DNA of 64,000 nucleotides from Gemmatimonadota bacterium (GTDB lineage Bacteria > Gemmatimonadota > Gemmatimonadetes > Gemmatimonadales > GWC2-71-9): NCBI GenBank assembly GCA_003222135.1, contig QHUM01000037.1:62001-126000 (forward strand). Direction: 5' to 3'. Shown here piece after piece: positions 9,207 to 17,574 of this stretch. Below the pieces are notes generated by a model that saw only the letters and a list, made by a program, of their open reading frames with translations, searched no databases and was not told the DNA's origin. The stretch's first letter is position 1; the number at the start of each line of letters is the position of its first letter. The position numbers and the translations under genes were made by a program.

Positions 9207-10417
9207 CCGCCGGCGGCGCGCGCACCGGCGTCGCGACGCCAGTTGCACCCGCTCCGGCGCGGCGGCGCACGTTCCTGCCGTTCGCCCCGCCGCAGATCGG
9301 GCAGGCGGAGATCGATGCGGTGGTCGACACGCTCAAGTCGGCCTGGATCACGACCGGCCCGAAGACCCGGACCTTCGAGCGCGAGTTTGCCGCCTTCGTG
9401 GGAGCGCCCGGCGCGCTGGCGCTGAACTCCTGCACCGCCGGGCTGCACACGGCGTTGGCGACGTTGGGGATCGGCCCGGGCGACGAGGTCATCACCACTC
9501 CGATGACGTTTTCCGCGTCGGTCAACGTGATCGAGCACGTCGGCGCACGTCCCGTGCTGGTCGACGTCGAGCCGGACACGCTGAACATCGACCCGCGCCA
9601 GATCGCGGCCGCCGTGACGCCGCGGACGCGGGCGATCCTCCCGGTTCATTACGCCGGCCATCCGGTCGATCTCGACGGCGTCGAGGCAGTGGCACGAGCG
9701 CATGGCCTCACGGTGGTGGAAGACGCGGCGCACGCCATCCCGGCGCGGTACAAGGGACGGTTCATCGGCTCCGGCCCGAACCCGGTGGCGTTCAGCTTCT
9801 ACGCGACCAAGAACCTCACCACTGGGGAAGGGGGCATGCTCACCGCCGAGACGGCGTTCCTCGATCGGGCGCGCGTGCTCAGCCTGCACGGCATGAGCCG
9901 GGACGCATGGAAGCGCTACGATGAGGGCGCGAGCTGGCGCTACGACGTGCTGCTCCCGGGCTTCAAGTACAACATGACCGACATTCAAGCCGCCATCGGG
10001 TCGTGCCAGCTCCGCCGGCAGGACGCGTTTCAGCGGCGGCGGCGGGAAGTCGTGGCGCGCTACAGCGCGGCATTCGCAGGAGACGCAGGCCTCGAGCCCC
10101 CGGTGGCGCGGCCGGAGGTCGAGCCCGCCTGGCACCTCTACGTGCTGCGGCTGCGGCTGGAGGCGCTTCGCATCGGGCGCGATCGATTCATCGAGGAGCT
10201 CACCGCCCGGAACATCGGGACGTCGGTCCACTTCATCCCGGTCCACTTGCACCCCTACTACCGGGACAAGTACGGCTACGCGCCCGACGCGTTCCCGATC
10301 GCACACGACAACTTCCGGCGCCTGCTCAGCCTGCCGCTCCACCCGGGATTGTCCGACCGTGACGTCGCAGACGTGATCGAGGCGGTCTTGGACGTGGCGC
10401 GGACGCACCGCCGCTGA
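9203..10417 (+). CDS. DegT/DnrJ/EryC1-family sugar aminotransferase
   Basis: A PLP-dependent enzyme that probably aminates the 4-keto sugar made by the preceding dehydratase, using glutamate as donor. The fold-type I pattern is complete: SCTAGLHTAL near the PLP phosphate site, VVEDAAHAIPARYKG with the ring-stacking Asp region, and the Schiff-base lysine in FSFYATKNLTTGEGG. Late residues VHFIPVHLHPYYRDKYGY are typical of the family. The GTG at 9203 overlaps the upstream TGA (GTGA), giving 404 residues and translational coupling. The family covers PglE-, PseC- and WbpE-type enzymes; which 4-amino epimer is made cannot be read from the sequence. Confidence 0.92.
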   Translation: MTAGGARTGVATPVAPAPARRRTFLPFAPPQIGQAEIDAVVDTLKSAWITTGPKTRTFEREFAAFVGAPGALALNSCTAGLHTALATLGIGPGDEVITTPMTFSASVNVIEHVGARPVLVDVEPDTLNIDPRQIAAAVTPRTRAILPVHYAGHPVDLDGVEAVARAHGLTVVEDAAHAIPARYKGRFIGSGPNPVAFSFYATKNLTTGEGGMLTAETAFLDRARVLSLHGMSRDAWKRYDEGASWRYDVLLPGFKYNMTDIQAAIGSCQLRRQDAFQRRRREVVARYSAAFAGDAGLEPPVARPEVEPAWHLYVLRLRLEALRIGRDRFIEELTARNIGTSVHFIPVHLHPYYRDKYGYAPDAFPIAHDNFRRLLSLPLHPGLSDRDVADVIEAVLDVARTHRR

Positions 10418-10432
10418 CGGAAGGGGAGACCG

Positions 10433-11404
10433 ATGCGCTTTGGCTGGGTCGGCTGCCACGCGGAAGGGCTTCCCGCGCTCGAAGCGTTGCTCGACGCCGG
10501 AACGCCGATCAGCGGCCTCGTCACGCTGCGGCCCGAGCTGGCGGCCCGACGCAGCGGTGCCGTCGACTACGCGCCGCTCGCCGCCCGGCACCACGTCCCC
10601 CTCTACCGTGTGGGGAACATCAACGATGCCGACGGCCATGAGGCGCTGCGCGCCCTCGACGCCGACATCGTGTTCGTGATCGGCTGGAGTCAGATCCTGC
10701 ACGCTCCGGCACTGCGGCTCGCCCGCACCGGGATGATCGGGGCGCACGCCTCACTGCTGCCGCACAACCGGGGCAGCGCCCCGGTCAACTGGGCGCTGAT
10801 CCGGGGGGAGCGGCAGACCGGTAACTCGCTCATCTGGCTCGCCGAGGACGTGGATGGCGGCGCGGTGATCGATCAAACGGCGTTCTGCATCACCGCGTAC
10901 GACACCTGCGCCTCGCTGTACGAGCGCGTCGCGGCGTCCAACCGGGACATGCTGCTCGGTCTCATGCCGCGCCTCGTGGCGGGCGAGCGGCCCGGTCGGC
11001 CTCAGCCGGCGGGGGATGAGCCCGTTCTGCCGCGTCGCCGTCCCGCGGATGGCCGCATCGATTGGGGCCAGTCGAGCCGCGCCGTGTACGACTTCGTGCG
11101 CGCGCTCACACGTCCCTACCCCGGCGCGTTCAGCCGGCTCGAAGGGCAGCGCTGGACCGTGTGGCACACGGCTCGCGTCCCGAGCGCGAATGGGACCGGC
11201 CACCTGGGCACGCCAGGCGCGGTGCTCGGTCCCGTGGTGAGCCCGCTCGAAGCCGCCTGCGGGCAGCTGGTGGCCTGCGGAGAGGGCGCAGTCGTACTGC
11301 TCGAGCTCGAGGCGGACGATGGCGCCGTGCTGCGGGGCCGGACGTTGAGCGAGCAACCATGGACGGGAAAACGCTGGAGCAACGCCGATGAAGCGACCAG
11401 TTAG
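10433..11404 (+). CDS. Formyltransferase-fold enzyme, probably amino-sugar N-formyltransferase
   Basis: The protein resembles methionyl-tRNA formyltransferase and sugar N-formyltransferases, which use N10-formyl-tetrahydrofolate. The core GAHASLLPHNRGSAPVNWAL followed by a TG and a DVDGG motif matches the usual HPSLLP..RG and DxG elements, and a C-terminal OB-like domain is present. In the usual Asn-x-His-Pro active site the Asn is replaced by Gly (GAHAS), so the catalytic triad has lost its first residue although His and Asp remain. Its place after dehydratase and aminotransferase suggests formylation of a 4-amino sugar. A bona fide tRNA formyltransferase is unlikely in this context. 323 residues. 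Confidence 0.78.
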   Translation: MRFGWVGCHAEGLPALEALLDAGTPISGLVTLRPELAARRSGAVDYAPLAARHHVPLYRVGNINDADGHEALRALDADIVFVIGWSQILHAPALRLARTGMIGAHASLLPHNRGSAPVNWALIRGERQTGNSLIWLAEDVDGGAVIDQTAFCITAYDTCASLYERVAASNRDMLLGLMPRLVAGERPGRPQPAGDEPVLPRRRPADGRIDWGQSSRAVYDFVRALTRPYPGAFSRLEGQRWTVWHTARVPSANGTGHLGTPGAVLGPVVSPLEAACGQLVACGEGAVVLLELEADDGAVLRGRTLSEQPWTGKRWSNADEATS

Positions 11405-12071
11405 GCGCGTCCTTGTGATCGCCGCCCACCCGGACGACGAGGTGCTCGGGTGCGGCGGGACCCTCGCGCTGCACGCGCGGGCCGGCGACGAAGTCCACGC
11501 CGCGATCGCCTGCGAGGGAGAGTCGCTCCGCTACGGGCCTGAGGGCGTCGGCCAATCCCATCACATGGAGCAGGCGGCGCAGACGCTGGGGTTGCAAGAC
11601 GTGCGGCTGCTGGGCTTTCCCGACCAGCGGCTCGACACGGTCACCCTCACGGACATCATCGCCCCGCTGGAGCAGCGGGTCCGCGACGTGCGCCCGGATA
11701 TCGTGTACTGCCAGTACGGCGGCGACGTGAACCGGGACCACGAGCTGCTCTTCAAGGCCGCCCTCGTGGCGACCCGGCCCACGGAAAACTGCATCGCGGC
11801 CATCTACGCGTTCGACACCGCGAGCAGCACCGAGTGGGCCTTCCCCCGCAGTTTCGTCCCCGACATGTGGGTGGAAATCTCTGCCACGCTCGAGACCAAA
11901 CTCGCCGCCATGGCGTGCTACGAGAGCGAGCTCCGTGCCTATCCTCATCCCCGCTCGCTCGATGCCTTGCGCCACCGGGCCATCGCCTGGGGGAACCAGA
12001 ACTGCATGGAGGCTGCGGAAGTGTTCATGACCGTGCGGCGCATCCACCGCCATGGTCAACCGCCCGCTTGA
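11388..12071 (+). CDS. PIG-L / LmbE-like N-acetylglucosaminyl deacetylase
   Basis: A Zn-dependent de-N-acetylase of 227 residues. The signature AHPDDEVLGCGG sits near the N-terminus, and GGDVNRDHELLF carries the distal metal-binding His. Family members deacetylate GlcNAc-type groups on small glycoconjugates or sugar nucleotides. It overlaps the formyltransferase by 17 bases and the sugar transferase by 20, so it is part of the same coupled cassette. A plausible role is removal of the 2-N-acetyl group from the modified sugar before or after transfer to lipid; this is inference. Confidence 0.88.
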   Translation: MKRPVRRVLVIAAHPDDEVLGCGGTLALHARAGDEVHAAIACEGESLRYGPEGVGQSHHMEQAAQTLGLQDVRLLGFPDQRLDTVTLTDIIAPLEQRVRDVRPDIVYCQYGGDVNRDHELLFKAALVATRPTENCIAAIYAFDTASSTEWAFPRSFVPDMWVEISATLETKLAAMACYESELRAYPHPRSLDALRHRAIAWGNQNCMEAAEVFMTVRRIHRHGQPPA

Positions 12072-12741
12072 CCTAGCGCTCGGGCTGCTCGGCGTGGCGC
12101 TCGCGGCGCCGCTCCTGGCGGCGGCCGCGGTCGGCATCCGCCTGTCGAGTCCGGGGCCCGTGCTGTATCGGGCGCGTCGCGTCGGACGCAACGGCGCGGC
12201 CTTCACCATGTACAAGCTGCGCACGATGCACGTGCGCGAGGGCCCTGGCAGTGCGATCACCGGTCGGAACGACCCGCGCGTCTTCCCCTTCGGGGCGTGG
12301 CTGCGGCGCACGAAGATCGATGAGATCCCCCAGCTCTTCAATGTGGTGCGCGGTGACATGTCGCTCGTGGGCCCGCGTCCCGAGGATCCGGCGATCGTCC
12401 TGCGCCACTATGCGCCGGCGCACCGCGAGACCCTGGCCGTTCGCCCCGGCCTGGCGAGCCCCGGCAGCATCTACAACTACACGCACGGCGAACGGCTGCT
12501 CTCGAGCGGCCAGCCCGAACGGGATTACGTCGACCGCCTGCTGCCGCTCAAGCTCGCGCTCGACGTGGTCTACGTGCGCCGGGCCTCGCTGCGCTACGAC
12601 CTCACCATCGTGGGCCGCGCGCTCTGGGCGATCGCGTCCGTCGCGCTCGGCCGATCGACATTCCCCGATCCCCCCGAGCTCGCAGCAGCTCGCGAATTGA
12701 TGATCGAGGAGGCAACGTCATGCAACCTCGTCGTTCGGTGA
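12052..12741 (+). CDS. Initiating phosphoglycosyl transferase (monotopic, PglC/WcaJ-type)
   Basis: The enzyme would transfer a sugar-1-phosphate from the nucleotide sugar to undecaprenyl phosphate and so start the glycan. It has an N-terminal re-entrant hydrophobic segment (LALGLLGVALAAPLLAAAAVGI), the SPGPVLYRARRVGRNG signature, YKLRTM, then KIDEIPQLFNVVRGDMSLVGPRPE with the catalytic Asp-Glu dyad. At 229 residues it is the small single-domain form, like PglC, which uses UDP-diNAcBac-type sugars. That fits the amino-sugar genes just upstream. It overlaps its neighbours by about 20 bases on each side. Confidence 0.92.
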   Translation: MVNRPLDLALGLLGVALAAPLLAAAAVGIRLSSPGPVLYRARRVGRNGAAFTMYKLRTMHVREGPGSAITGRNDPRVFPFGAWLRRTKIDEIPQLFNVVRGDMSLVGPRPEDPAIVLRHYAPAHRETLAVRPGLASPGSIYNYTHGERLLSSGQPERDYVDRLLPLKLALDVVYVRRASLRYDLTIVGRALWAIASVALGRSTFPDPPELAAARELMIEEATSCNLVVR

Positions 12742-13940
12742 CCGTCGGGCTCGTCGGCGTCAGCGCCGTTCTGGCCGCGATGTGTCACGACCCGACCCAG
12801 ACCCAGATCATCCCACCCCCCTCGGCGGTAGATGCCGGACCCGACTTGCGGACGACTCCCGGGTCTCCGGTTACGCTCACGACCCGGCTCGTCGGAGGGG
12901 GAAGCCGCTGGACGGTAACCTGGGGCGACGGCGCGGCCGACAGCGGGAAGCTCTCCGGTCGCGACACGCTCTTGACCTTGACGCACGGCTTCAGCGCGAC
13001 CGGAACGTATGCGATCAAGGTCAGCGGGGCGGGCTCGGACGGCGCGGCGACCTCCGACACGCTCACGATGGTCGTCGAGCCCCCCGGGACCCCACAGGTC
13101 TTTGTCGGGGCCGGTGACATTGGGGAATGCGGCCTTCAGCACGCGCGGAAGACCGCCGCGATCGTCGATACCATTCCTGGCACCGTGTTCAACCTCGGCG
13201 ACAATGCCTATCCCGACGGCACGCTGAGCGACTACGGTCGGTGCTATGCCCCGAGTTGGGGGCAATTCAAGAAGCGCACGCGCCCCGTCCCAGGCAACCA
13301 CGAGTATAAGGTCGACACGGCCGCCGGGGGGTACTTCGGCTACTTCGGCGTGGCCGCGCACGACGCGCCCACGGGCTGGTACAGCTATGACCTCGGCAGC
13401 TGGCATATCATCGTCCTGAACTCGAGCTTCGAAGAAACGGCGACGCTCAGCAGAGTGCTCAATCGCCAGACGCAGCTATCGTGGCTGCGCAATGACCTCG
13501 CCGCGCATCCCACAACTTGCACGCTCGCCATGTGGCACCACCCCCGCTTCAGCTCAGGGGTCGTGCATGGAAACGACACGCTGATGCAGGCCTTCTGGCA
13601 GGTGCTGTACGACGCTGGCGCCGACGTGATCCTGTCCGGCCACGAGCACAACTACGAGCGCTTCGCCCCGCAGACACCCGACGGCACGGCCGACCCCGCG
13701 CGCGGCATCAGGGAGTTCGTCGTCGGCACGGGAGGGGGCGGCTACGACTCGCTCGACGTCACCAAGGTGACCAAGCTAGGCAACAGCGAGGTGGGGGGCG
13801 TCGATCACGGCGTACTCAAGCTGACGCTGTCGGAAGGCTCGTATCATTGGGCGTTCCTCCCATCGGGCTACACCCTCGATTCGGCCTCGACTCCCCCCGA
13901 ATACAGCCACACCGACTCGGGCACGGCCTCATGTCACTGA
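12720..13940 (+). CDS. Secreted PKD-metallophosphoesterase (purple-acid-phosphatase-like)
   Basis: A 406-residue exported protein with an N-terminal signal region ending near VLAAMC, a weak lipobox. A PKD-like domain follows (about residues 37-120, with WTVTWGDGA and FSATGTYAIKVSG), then a calcineurin-like phosphoesterase. All five metal-binding blocks are present: GAGDIG, LGDNAYPDG, GNHE, MWHHPRFSSG and SGHEHNYERF. It likely hydrolyses phosphoester bonds in the periplasm or at the cell surface. It overlaps the sugar transferase by 22 bases, which is unusual company for a secreted phosphatase and suggests a role in glycan processing. The substrate is unknown. Confidence 0.85.
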   Translation: MQPRRSVTVGLVGVSAVLAAMCHDPTQTQIIPPPSAVDAGPDLRTTPGSPVTLTTRLVGGGSRWTVTWGDGAADSGKLSGRDTLLTLTHGFSATGTYAIKVSGAGSDGAATSDTLTMVVEPPGTPQVFVGAGDIGECGLQHARKTAAIVDTIPGTVFNLGDNAYPDGTLSDYGRCYAPSWGQFKKRTRPVPGNHEYKVDTAAGGYFGYFGVAAHDAPTGWYSYDLGSWHIIVLNSSFEETATLSRVLNRQTQLSWLRNDLAAHPTTCTLAMWHHPRFSSGVVHGNDTLMQAFWQVLYDAGADVILSGHEHNYERFAPQTPDGTADPARGIREFVVGTGGGGYDSLDVTKVTKLGNSEVGGVDHGVLKLTLSEGSYHWAFLPSGYTLDSASTPPEYSHTDSGTASCH

Positions 13941-15952
13941 ACCGTCGCAGCACGCTGACCGCCGCGCTGATGGCCGCGCTGGCCTGCGGCGAAGATCGCC
14001 CGCCGATCGCCCCCGCCCTCCGCGCCGACGTGAGCGGGCCGTCCGACCAGACCTTGGTCGTCGCCGGCAACATCGCGAGCTGCGCCACGAACGGGGACGA
14101 GCTGACGGCACAGCTCGTGGACGCGATCCCGGGCACCGTCGTCACGCTCGGCGACAACGCCCTGCCGCACGGCCGAGCGGCCGACTACCAGGCGTGTTAC
14201 GACCCGAGCTGGGGGCGCTACAACGCGCGCACCTACGCCGCGCTCGGCGACCGTGACTTCGATAGCACCGGCACCGCAGCCGGGACGTTCGCGTACTTCG
14301 GCAGTCGCGCCGGGTCCAGCGGCACCGGTTACTACAGCGTCGACCTCGGCGCCTGGCATGTCGTCGTCCTGAACTCGAACGGCGGATCCCAGCCGTTCGG
14401 CGCGGGCTCGGCGCAGAACCGGTGGCTGCAGGCCGATCTGGCAGCGAACCCCGGCAAGTGTCTGCTCGCCGTGTGGCACCACGCATATGTCTTCTCGTCG
14501 ACCACGCCAGGATGGACCTCGCGCCCGTCGATCAAGGCGCTGTGGAACCGCCTCTACGCCGCCGGCGTCGACCTCGTGCTGAACGGGTCGGAGCATGATT
14601 ATGAGCGCTTCGCCCCGATGACGCCCGATGGTGTCGCTGATCCGGTGCACGGGATTCGGGAGATTAACGTCGGCACGGGAGGGGAGGCCGTCTGGGCGCC
14701 CACGGTGGTCGCGCCCAACAGCGAGGTCCGCGCGGCGACCTACGGCGTGCTGAAACTGACCTTGTCCCCTGATCACTACGGCTGGCAGTTCGTCCCCATC
14801 GCGGGACAGAGCGCGAGCGACGCGGGGTCCGCGGCCTGCCACAACGCGTCCAGCCCGCCGCCGCCGCCACCACCACCGGACGTCCCGCCGACGGTCGATG
14901 CGGGCCCCGACCTCCGCACGCAGCCCGGTACCACCACCCGCCTCGCGTTCCGGCTCGCGCACGTCGAGAACGACGCGCCCTGGACCTACGCGGTCGAGTG
15001 GGGGGACGGGTCCACCGCGCAGGGAAGTGTGTCGTCCCTTCCCCAGCTCGTCGCCGCCAGCCACGCGTACGGCGCGACCGGCAGCTATCCCGTACGCGTG
15101 AGCGTCACGGCGGCAGACGGGAGTACGGGGTGGGACACGCTCACGGCCTTCGTCGAGCCCTCCGGCACGCCGCAGGTGTTCGTCGGCGCCGGCGACATGG
15201 GCACGTGCGCCAAACCGTATCCGCTCGCCACGGGCAAGCTGCTCGACGGGATCCCGGGCACGGTGTTCCTGTTGGGTGACAACGCGTACCCGGATGGCTC
15301 GGATGCGAGCTACCAGAATTGCTTCGCGCCCGGCTGGGGCCGCCACCGCAAGCGCACGCACCCGGTGCCAGGCAACCACGACTACGAACAGCCCGGGGCG
15401 GCGAGCTACTTCCGCTATTTCGGGGTCGCCGCCGGCGAGCCCGGCAAGGGCTATTACAGCTACGACCTCGGCAGCTGGCACATCGTGGCACTGAACTCGG
15501 AGATCAACGTGAGCGCGGGCTCGACCCAAGAGCAGTGGCTCCGCGCCGACCTCGCTGCCCACCCCGCGCAGTGCACGCTCGCCTATTGGCACGTCCCGCG
15601 GTTCAGCTCCGGCACCACGCATTTGAGCTCGACGGTGCCACAACCGCTGTGGCAGGCGTTGTACGATCACGGTGCCGACGTCGTGCTCTCAGGCCACGAG
15701 CACAACTACGAGCGTTTCGCGCCGCAGACGCCCGACGGCACTGCGGACCCGGCGCGCGGCATTCGGGAATTCGTGGTCGGGACCGGAGGCTCGGGCGCCT
15801 ACCCTCTAGGACCCCCCATCGCCAACAGCGAAGTGAGCAGCTGGAACCACGGGGTCCTCAAGCTCACGTTGCGCGACGGCGCCTACGACTGGCAATTCAT
15901 TCCGATCCCGGGCATGACGTTCACCGACTCCGGCAGCGGCACCTGTCACTGA
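13931..15952 (+). CDS. Tandem metallophosphoesterase: degenerate domain - PKD - intact domain
   Basis: A 673-residue exported protein starting at an ATG inside the last codons of the preceding gene, with a lipobox-like MAALAC. Domain 1 (about 35-310) is phosphoesterase-like, but its metal sites are eroded: AGNIASC replaces GAGDIG, GDNAL replaces GDNAY, GDRD replaces GNHE and GSEH replaces GHEH. A Pro-rich linker and PKD-like domain (about 320-415) lead to domain 2, which keeps GAGDMG, GDNAYPDG, GNHD, YWHVPRFSSG and SGHEHNYERF. The segment QTPDGTADPARGIREFVVGT is nearly identical to the previous gene, so the locus arose by duplication. Domain 1 may be a binding or scaffolding pseudo-enzyme. 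Confidence 0.82.
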   Translation: MSLNRRSTLTAALMAALACGEDRPPIAPALRADVSGPSDQTLVVAGNIASCATNGDELTAQLVDAIPGTVVTLGDNALPHGRAADYQACYDPSWGRYNARTYAALGDRDFDSTGTAAGTFAYFGSRAGSSGTGYYSVDLGAWHVVVLNSNGGSQPFGAGSAQNRWLQADLAANPGKCLLAVWHHAYVFSSTTPGWTSRPSIKALWNRLYAAGVDLVLNGSEHDYERFAPMTPDGVADPVHGIREINVGTGGEAVWAPTVVAPNSEVRAATYGVLKLTLSPDHYGWQFVPIAGQSASDAGSAACHNASSPPPPPPPPDVPPTVDAGPDLRTQPGTTTRLAFRLAHVENDAPWTYAVEWGDGSTAQGSVSSLPQLVAASHAYGATGSYPVRVSVTAADGSTGWDTLTAFVEPSGTPQVFVGAGDMGTCAKPYPLATGKLLDGIPGTVFLLGDNAYPDGSDASYQNCFAPGWGRHRKRTHPVPGNHDYEQPGAASYFRYFGVAAGEPGKGYYSYDLGSWHIVALNSEINVSAGSTQEQWLRADLAAHPAQCTLAYWHVPRFSSGTTHLSSTVPQPLWQALYDHGADVVLSGHEHNYERFAPQTPDGTADPARGIREFVVGTGGSGAYPLGPPIANSEVSSWNHGVLKLTLRDGAYDWQFIPIPGMTFTDSGSGTCH

Positions 15953-16124
15953 AGCGACTCGCCCGAGTCCCCGTGCATGGCGAGGGCGTACAACTCGCGA
16001 TGCGCCCGGACGACTCCTGTTGCGTCCGCGCCACGCTGGCGCTCATGGCCCGCCGCATGCGGAGCGGTCGGCTGCGGCCTGCACCGAACGTCCCGGGGGC
16101 CGCCTCGGTCATCTCAGGAGACGC

Positions 16125-17573
16125 ATGACGCTCGTTCAGCGGCCTCACGACCAGCCCCGACCCAACACCCCGGCCGCACCTGGCCTGGTGCGCCGGCTCG
16201 GGGACGCCCTCGCGGCGCGCAACGTCCCGTACTGCCAGTGGAAGGGCGGCCGGCGTCCCGAGCGCTGGCTCACCGGCGCCGGCGATATCGACCTGCTGGT
16301 CGATCGCACGGCCCAGCCGCTACTCGCGCAGGTGCTGGGCACCCTGGGATTCAAGCGGGTCGAGCCCTCCGCCGGGCGCACACTCCCCGGCACCGAGAGC
16401 TATTTCGGCTATGACCCCGACTTGATGCGCCTCGTCAACGTCCACGTGCACTACCGGGTCGTGTTCGGCCGGCCCTGGACCACGACCTACGCGCCCCCCG
16501 TGGAAGCGGCCATACTCGCCAGCGCGAGCCGCCGCTTCGTGTTCCAGGCTCCGGCCCCCGAGCACGAGCTCGTGTTGCTCGTGCTGCGACTGGCGTTACA
16601 GTGCACCGCACGGGATACGCTGCTCCGACCCCACCCCCCCTGGCTCTTAGCGGCTCAGACGACCCTGGAGCAGCTCGAGCGGGAAGTGTCCCGGTCCGAG
16701 GTGATCCAGTTCCTGACCGCTCAGCTGCCGTCCGTGGACGTCGCGCTTTTCGACCGGTGCCGCCGCGCCCTCGAGCCGGATCGTCCCGCGTGGGCGCGCT
16801 ACGTCGCCGGCCGAGCGTTGCGCGCCCGGCTGGCCCCCTTCGCCCGTCGCCCCAAGACGGTCGCGGTGCTGATGGCGTTAGCCGATCGGCTTGGCAGCCT
16901 GGTCGGCTACCATCGCCGGCTCGGCGCTCGGCTGCCGCGTGGCAGCGTCGTCGCGCTGTTGGGCGGCGACGGAGCGGGAAAGTCTACCTGCGCCCACGCC
17001 CTCACGGCCTGGCTGGCACCCGATCTGGCGACTATGCACGCACACCTCGGTCGACCTCCTCGCTCGGCGGCGACCTACGCGGTGGGTGCCGCGCTCAAAG
17101 CGAGCCGCGGAGTGGGTTGGGCCGGGGTCACCGCCTACGTGGATCTGCTCCGTCACGTCTGCACGGCGCGCGACCGCTATCGACTGTACCGCAAGACGCA
17201 CCGCTTCGCAGCAGCCGGCGGCATCGTCATCGCGGAGCGCTATCCGATCCCGGCGAACTACTTTCTGGCCGGGCCGAGCGCCGCCCAGGGGCTCGGCACG
17301 CCCGTGGACAACCGCGTGACGCGCCTGCTGCGACGGCGGGAGGCGCTGTACTACGAGCGCATGTCGCCGCCCGACGCTGCGATCGTGCTCCAGCTCGACC
17401 CCGAGACCGCGGTTCGCCGCAAGCCCGAGGAGCCGTCCGAGTACGTCCGGGGACGGGCGCAGGTCGTGTGGCAAACCGATTGGGCGCACGTTGGCGCGCA
17501 CGTGATCGACGCGGGGCGCGTGCTTCCGGAAGTGCTGCGTGACGTGAAGTCGCACATCTGGGGCCGTCTCTAG
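16125..17573 (+). CDS. Nucleotidyltransferase - thymidylate-kinase-like fusion
   Basis: A 482-residue cytosolic protein. The N-terminal half resembles uncharacterised nucleotidyltransferases (NTP_transf_5-like): QWKGG, then TGAGDIDLLVD with a DxD metal motif, and VNVHVHYRV. The C-terminal half is a P-loop kinase with Walker A LLGGDGAGKSTCA at about residue 285, an ERY motif in IVIAERYPIP and a late LID-like KPEEPSEYVRGRA. The ATG at 16125 has AGGAG about 7 bases upstream. It begins a new coupled block after a 172-bp spacer in which I see nothing else. The gene at 23158 has the same two modules in reverse order. The substrate is unknown; phosphorylation or nucleotidyl transfer on a sugar or lipid carrier is possible. 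Confidence 0.72.
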   Translation: MTLVQRPHDQPRPNTPAAPGLVRRLGDALAARNVPYCQWKGGRRPERWLTGAGDIDLLVDRTAQPLLAQVLGTLGFKRVEPSAGRTLPGTESYFGYDPDLMRLVNVHVHYRVVFGRPWTTTYAPPVEAAILASASRRFVFQAPAPEHELVLLVLRLALQCTARDTLLRPHPPWLLAAQTTLEQLEREVSRSEVIQFLTAQLPSVDVALFDRCRRALEPDRPAWARYVAGRALRARLAPFARRPKTVAVLMALADRLGSLVGYHRRLGARLPRGSVVALLGGDGAGKSTCAHALTAWLAPDLATMHAHLGRPPRSAATYAVGAALKASRGVGWAGVTAYVDLLRHVCTARDRYRLYRKTHRFAAAGGIVIAERYPIPANYFLAGPSAAQGLGTPVDNRVTRLLRRREALYYERMSPPDAAIVLQLDPETAVRRKPEEPSEYVRGRAQVVWQTDWAHVGAHVIDAGRVLPEVLRDVKSHIWGRL

Positions 17574-17574
17574 C

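Noticed and set aside
7587..9248. Minus-strand open frame of over 500 codons antisense to the dehydratase
   Set aside because: Composition is typical of a shadow frame (Arg, His, Gln-rich), and the plus strand encodes a complete, conserved enzyme.
13934..15670. Minus-strand open frame of over 570 codons antisense to the double phosphoesterase
   Set aside because: No domain or signal peptide is visible; the plus-strand frame has strong motif conservation with the neighbouring gene.
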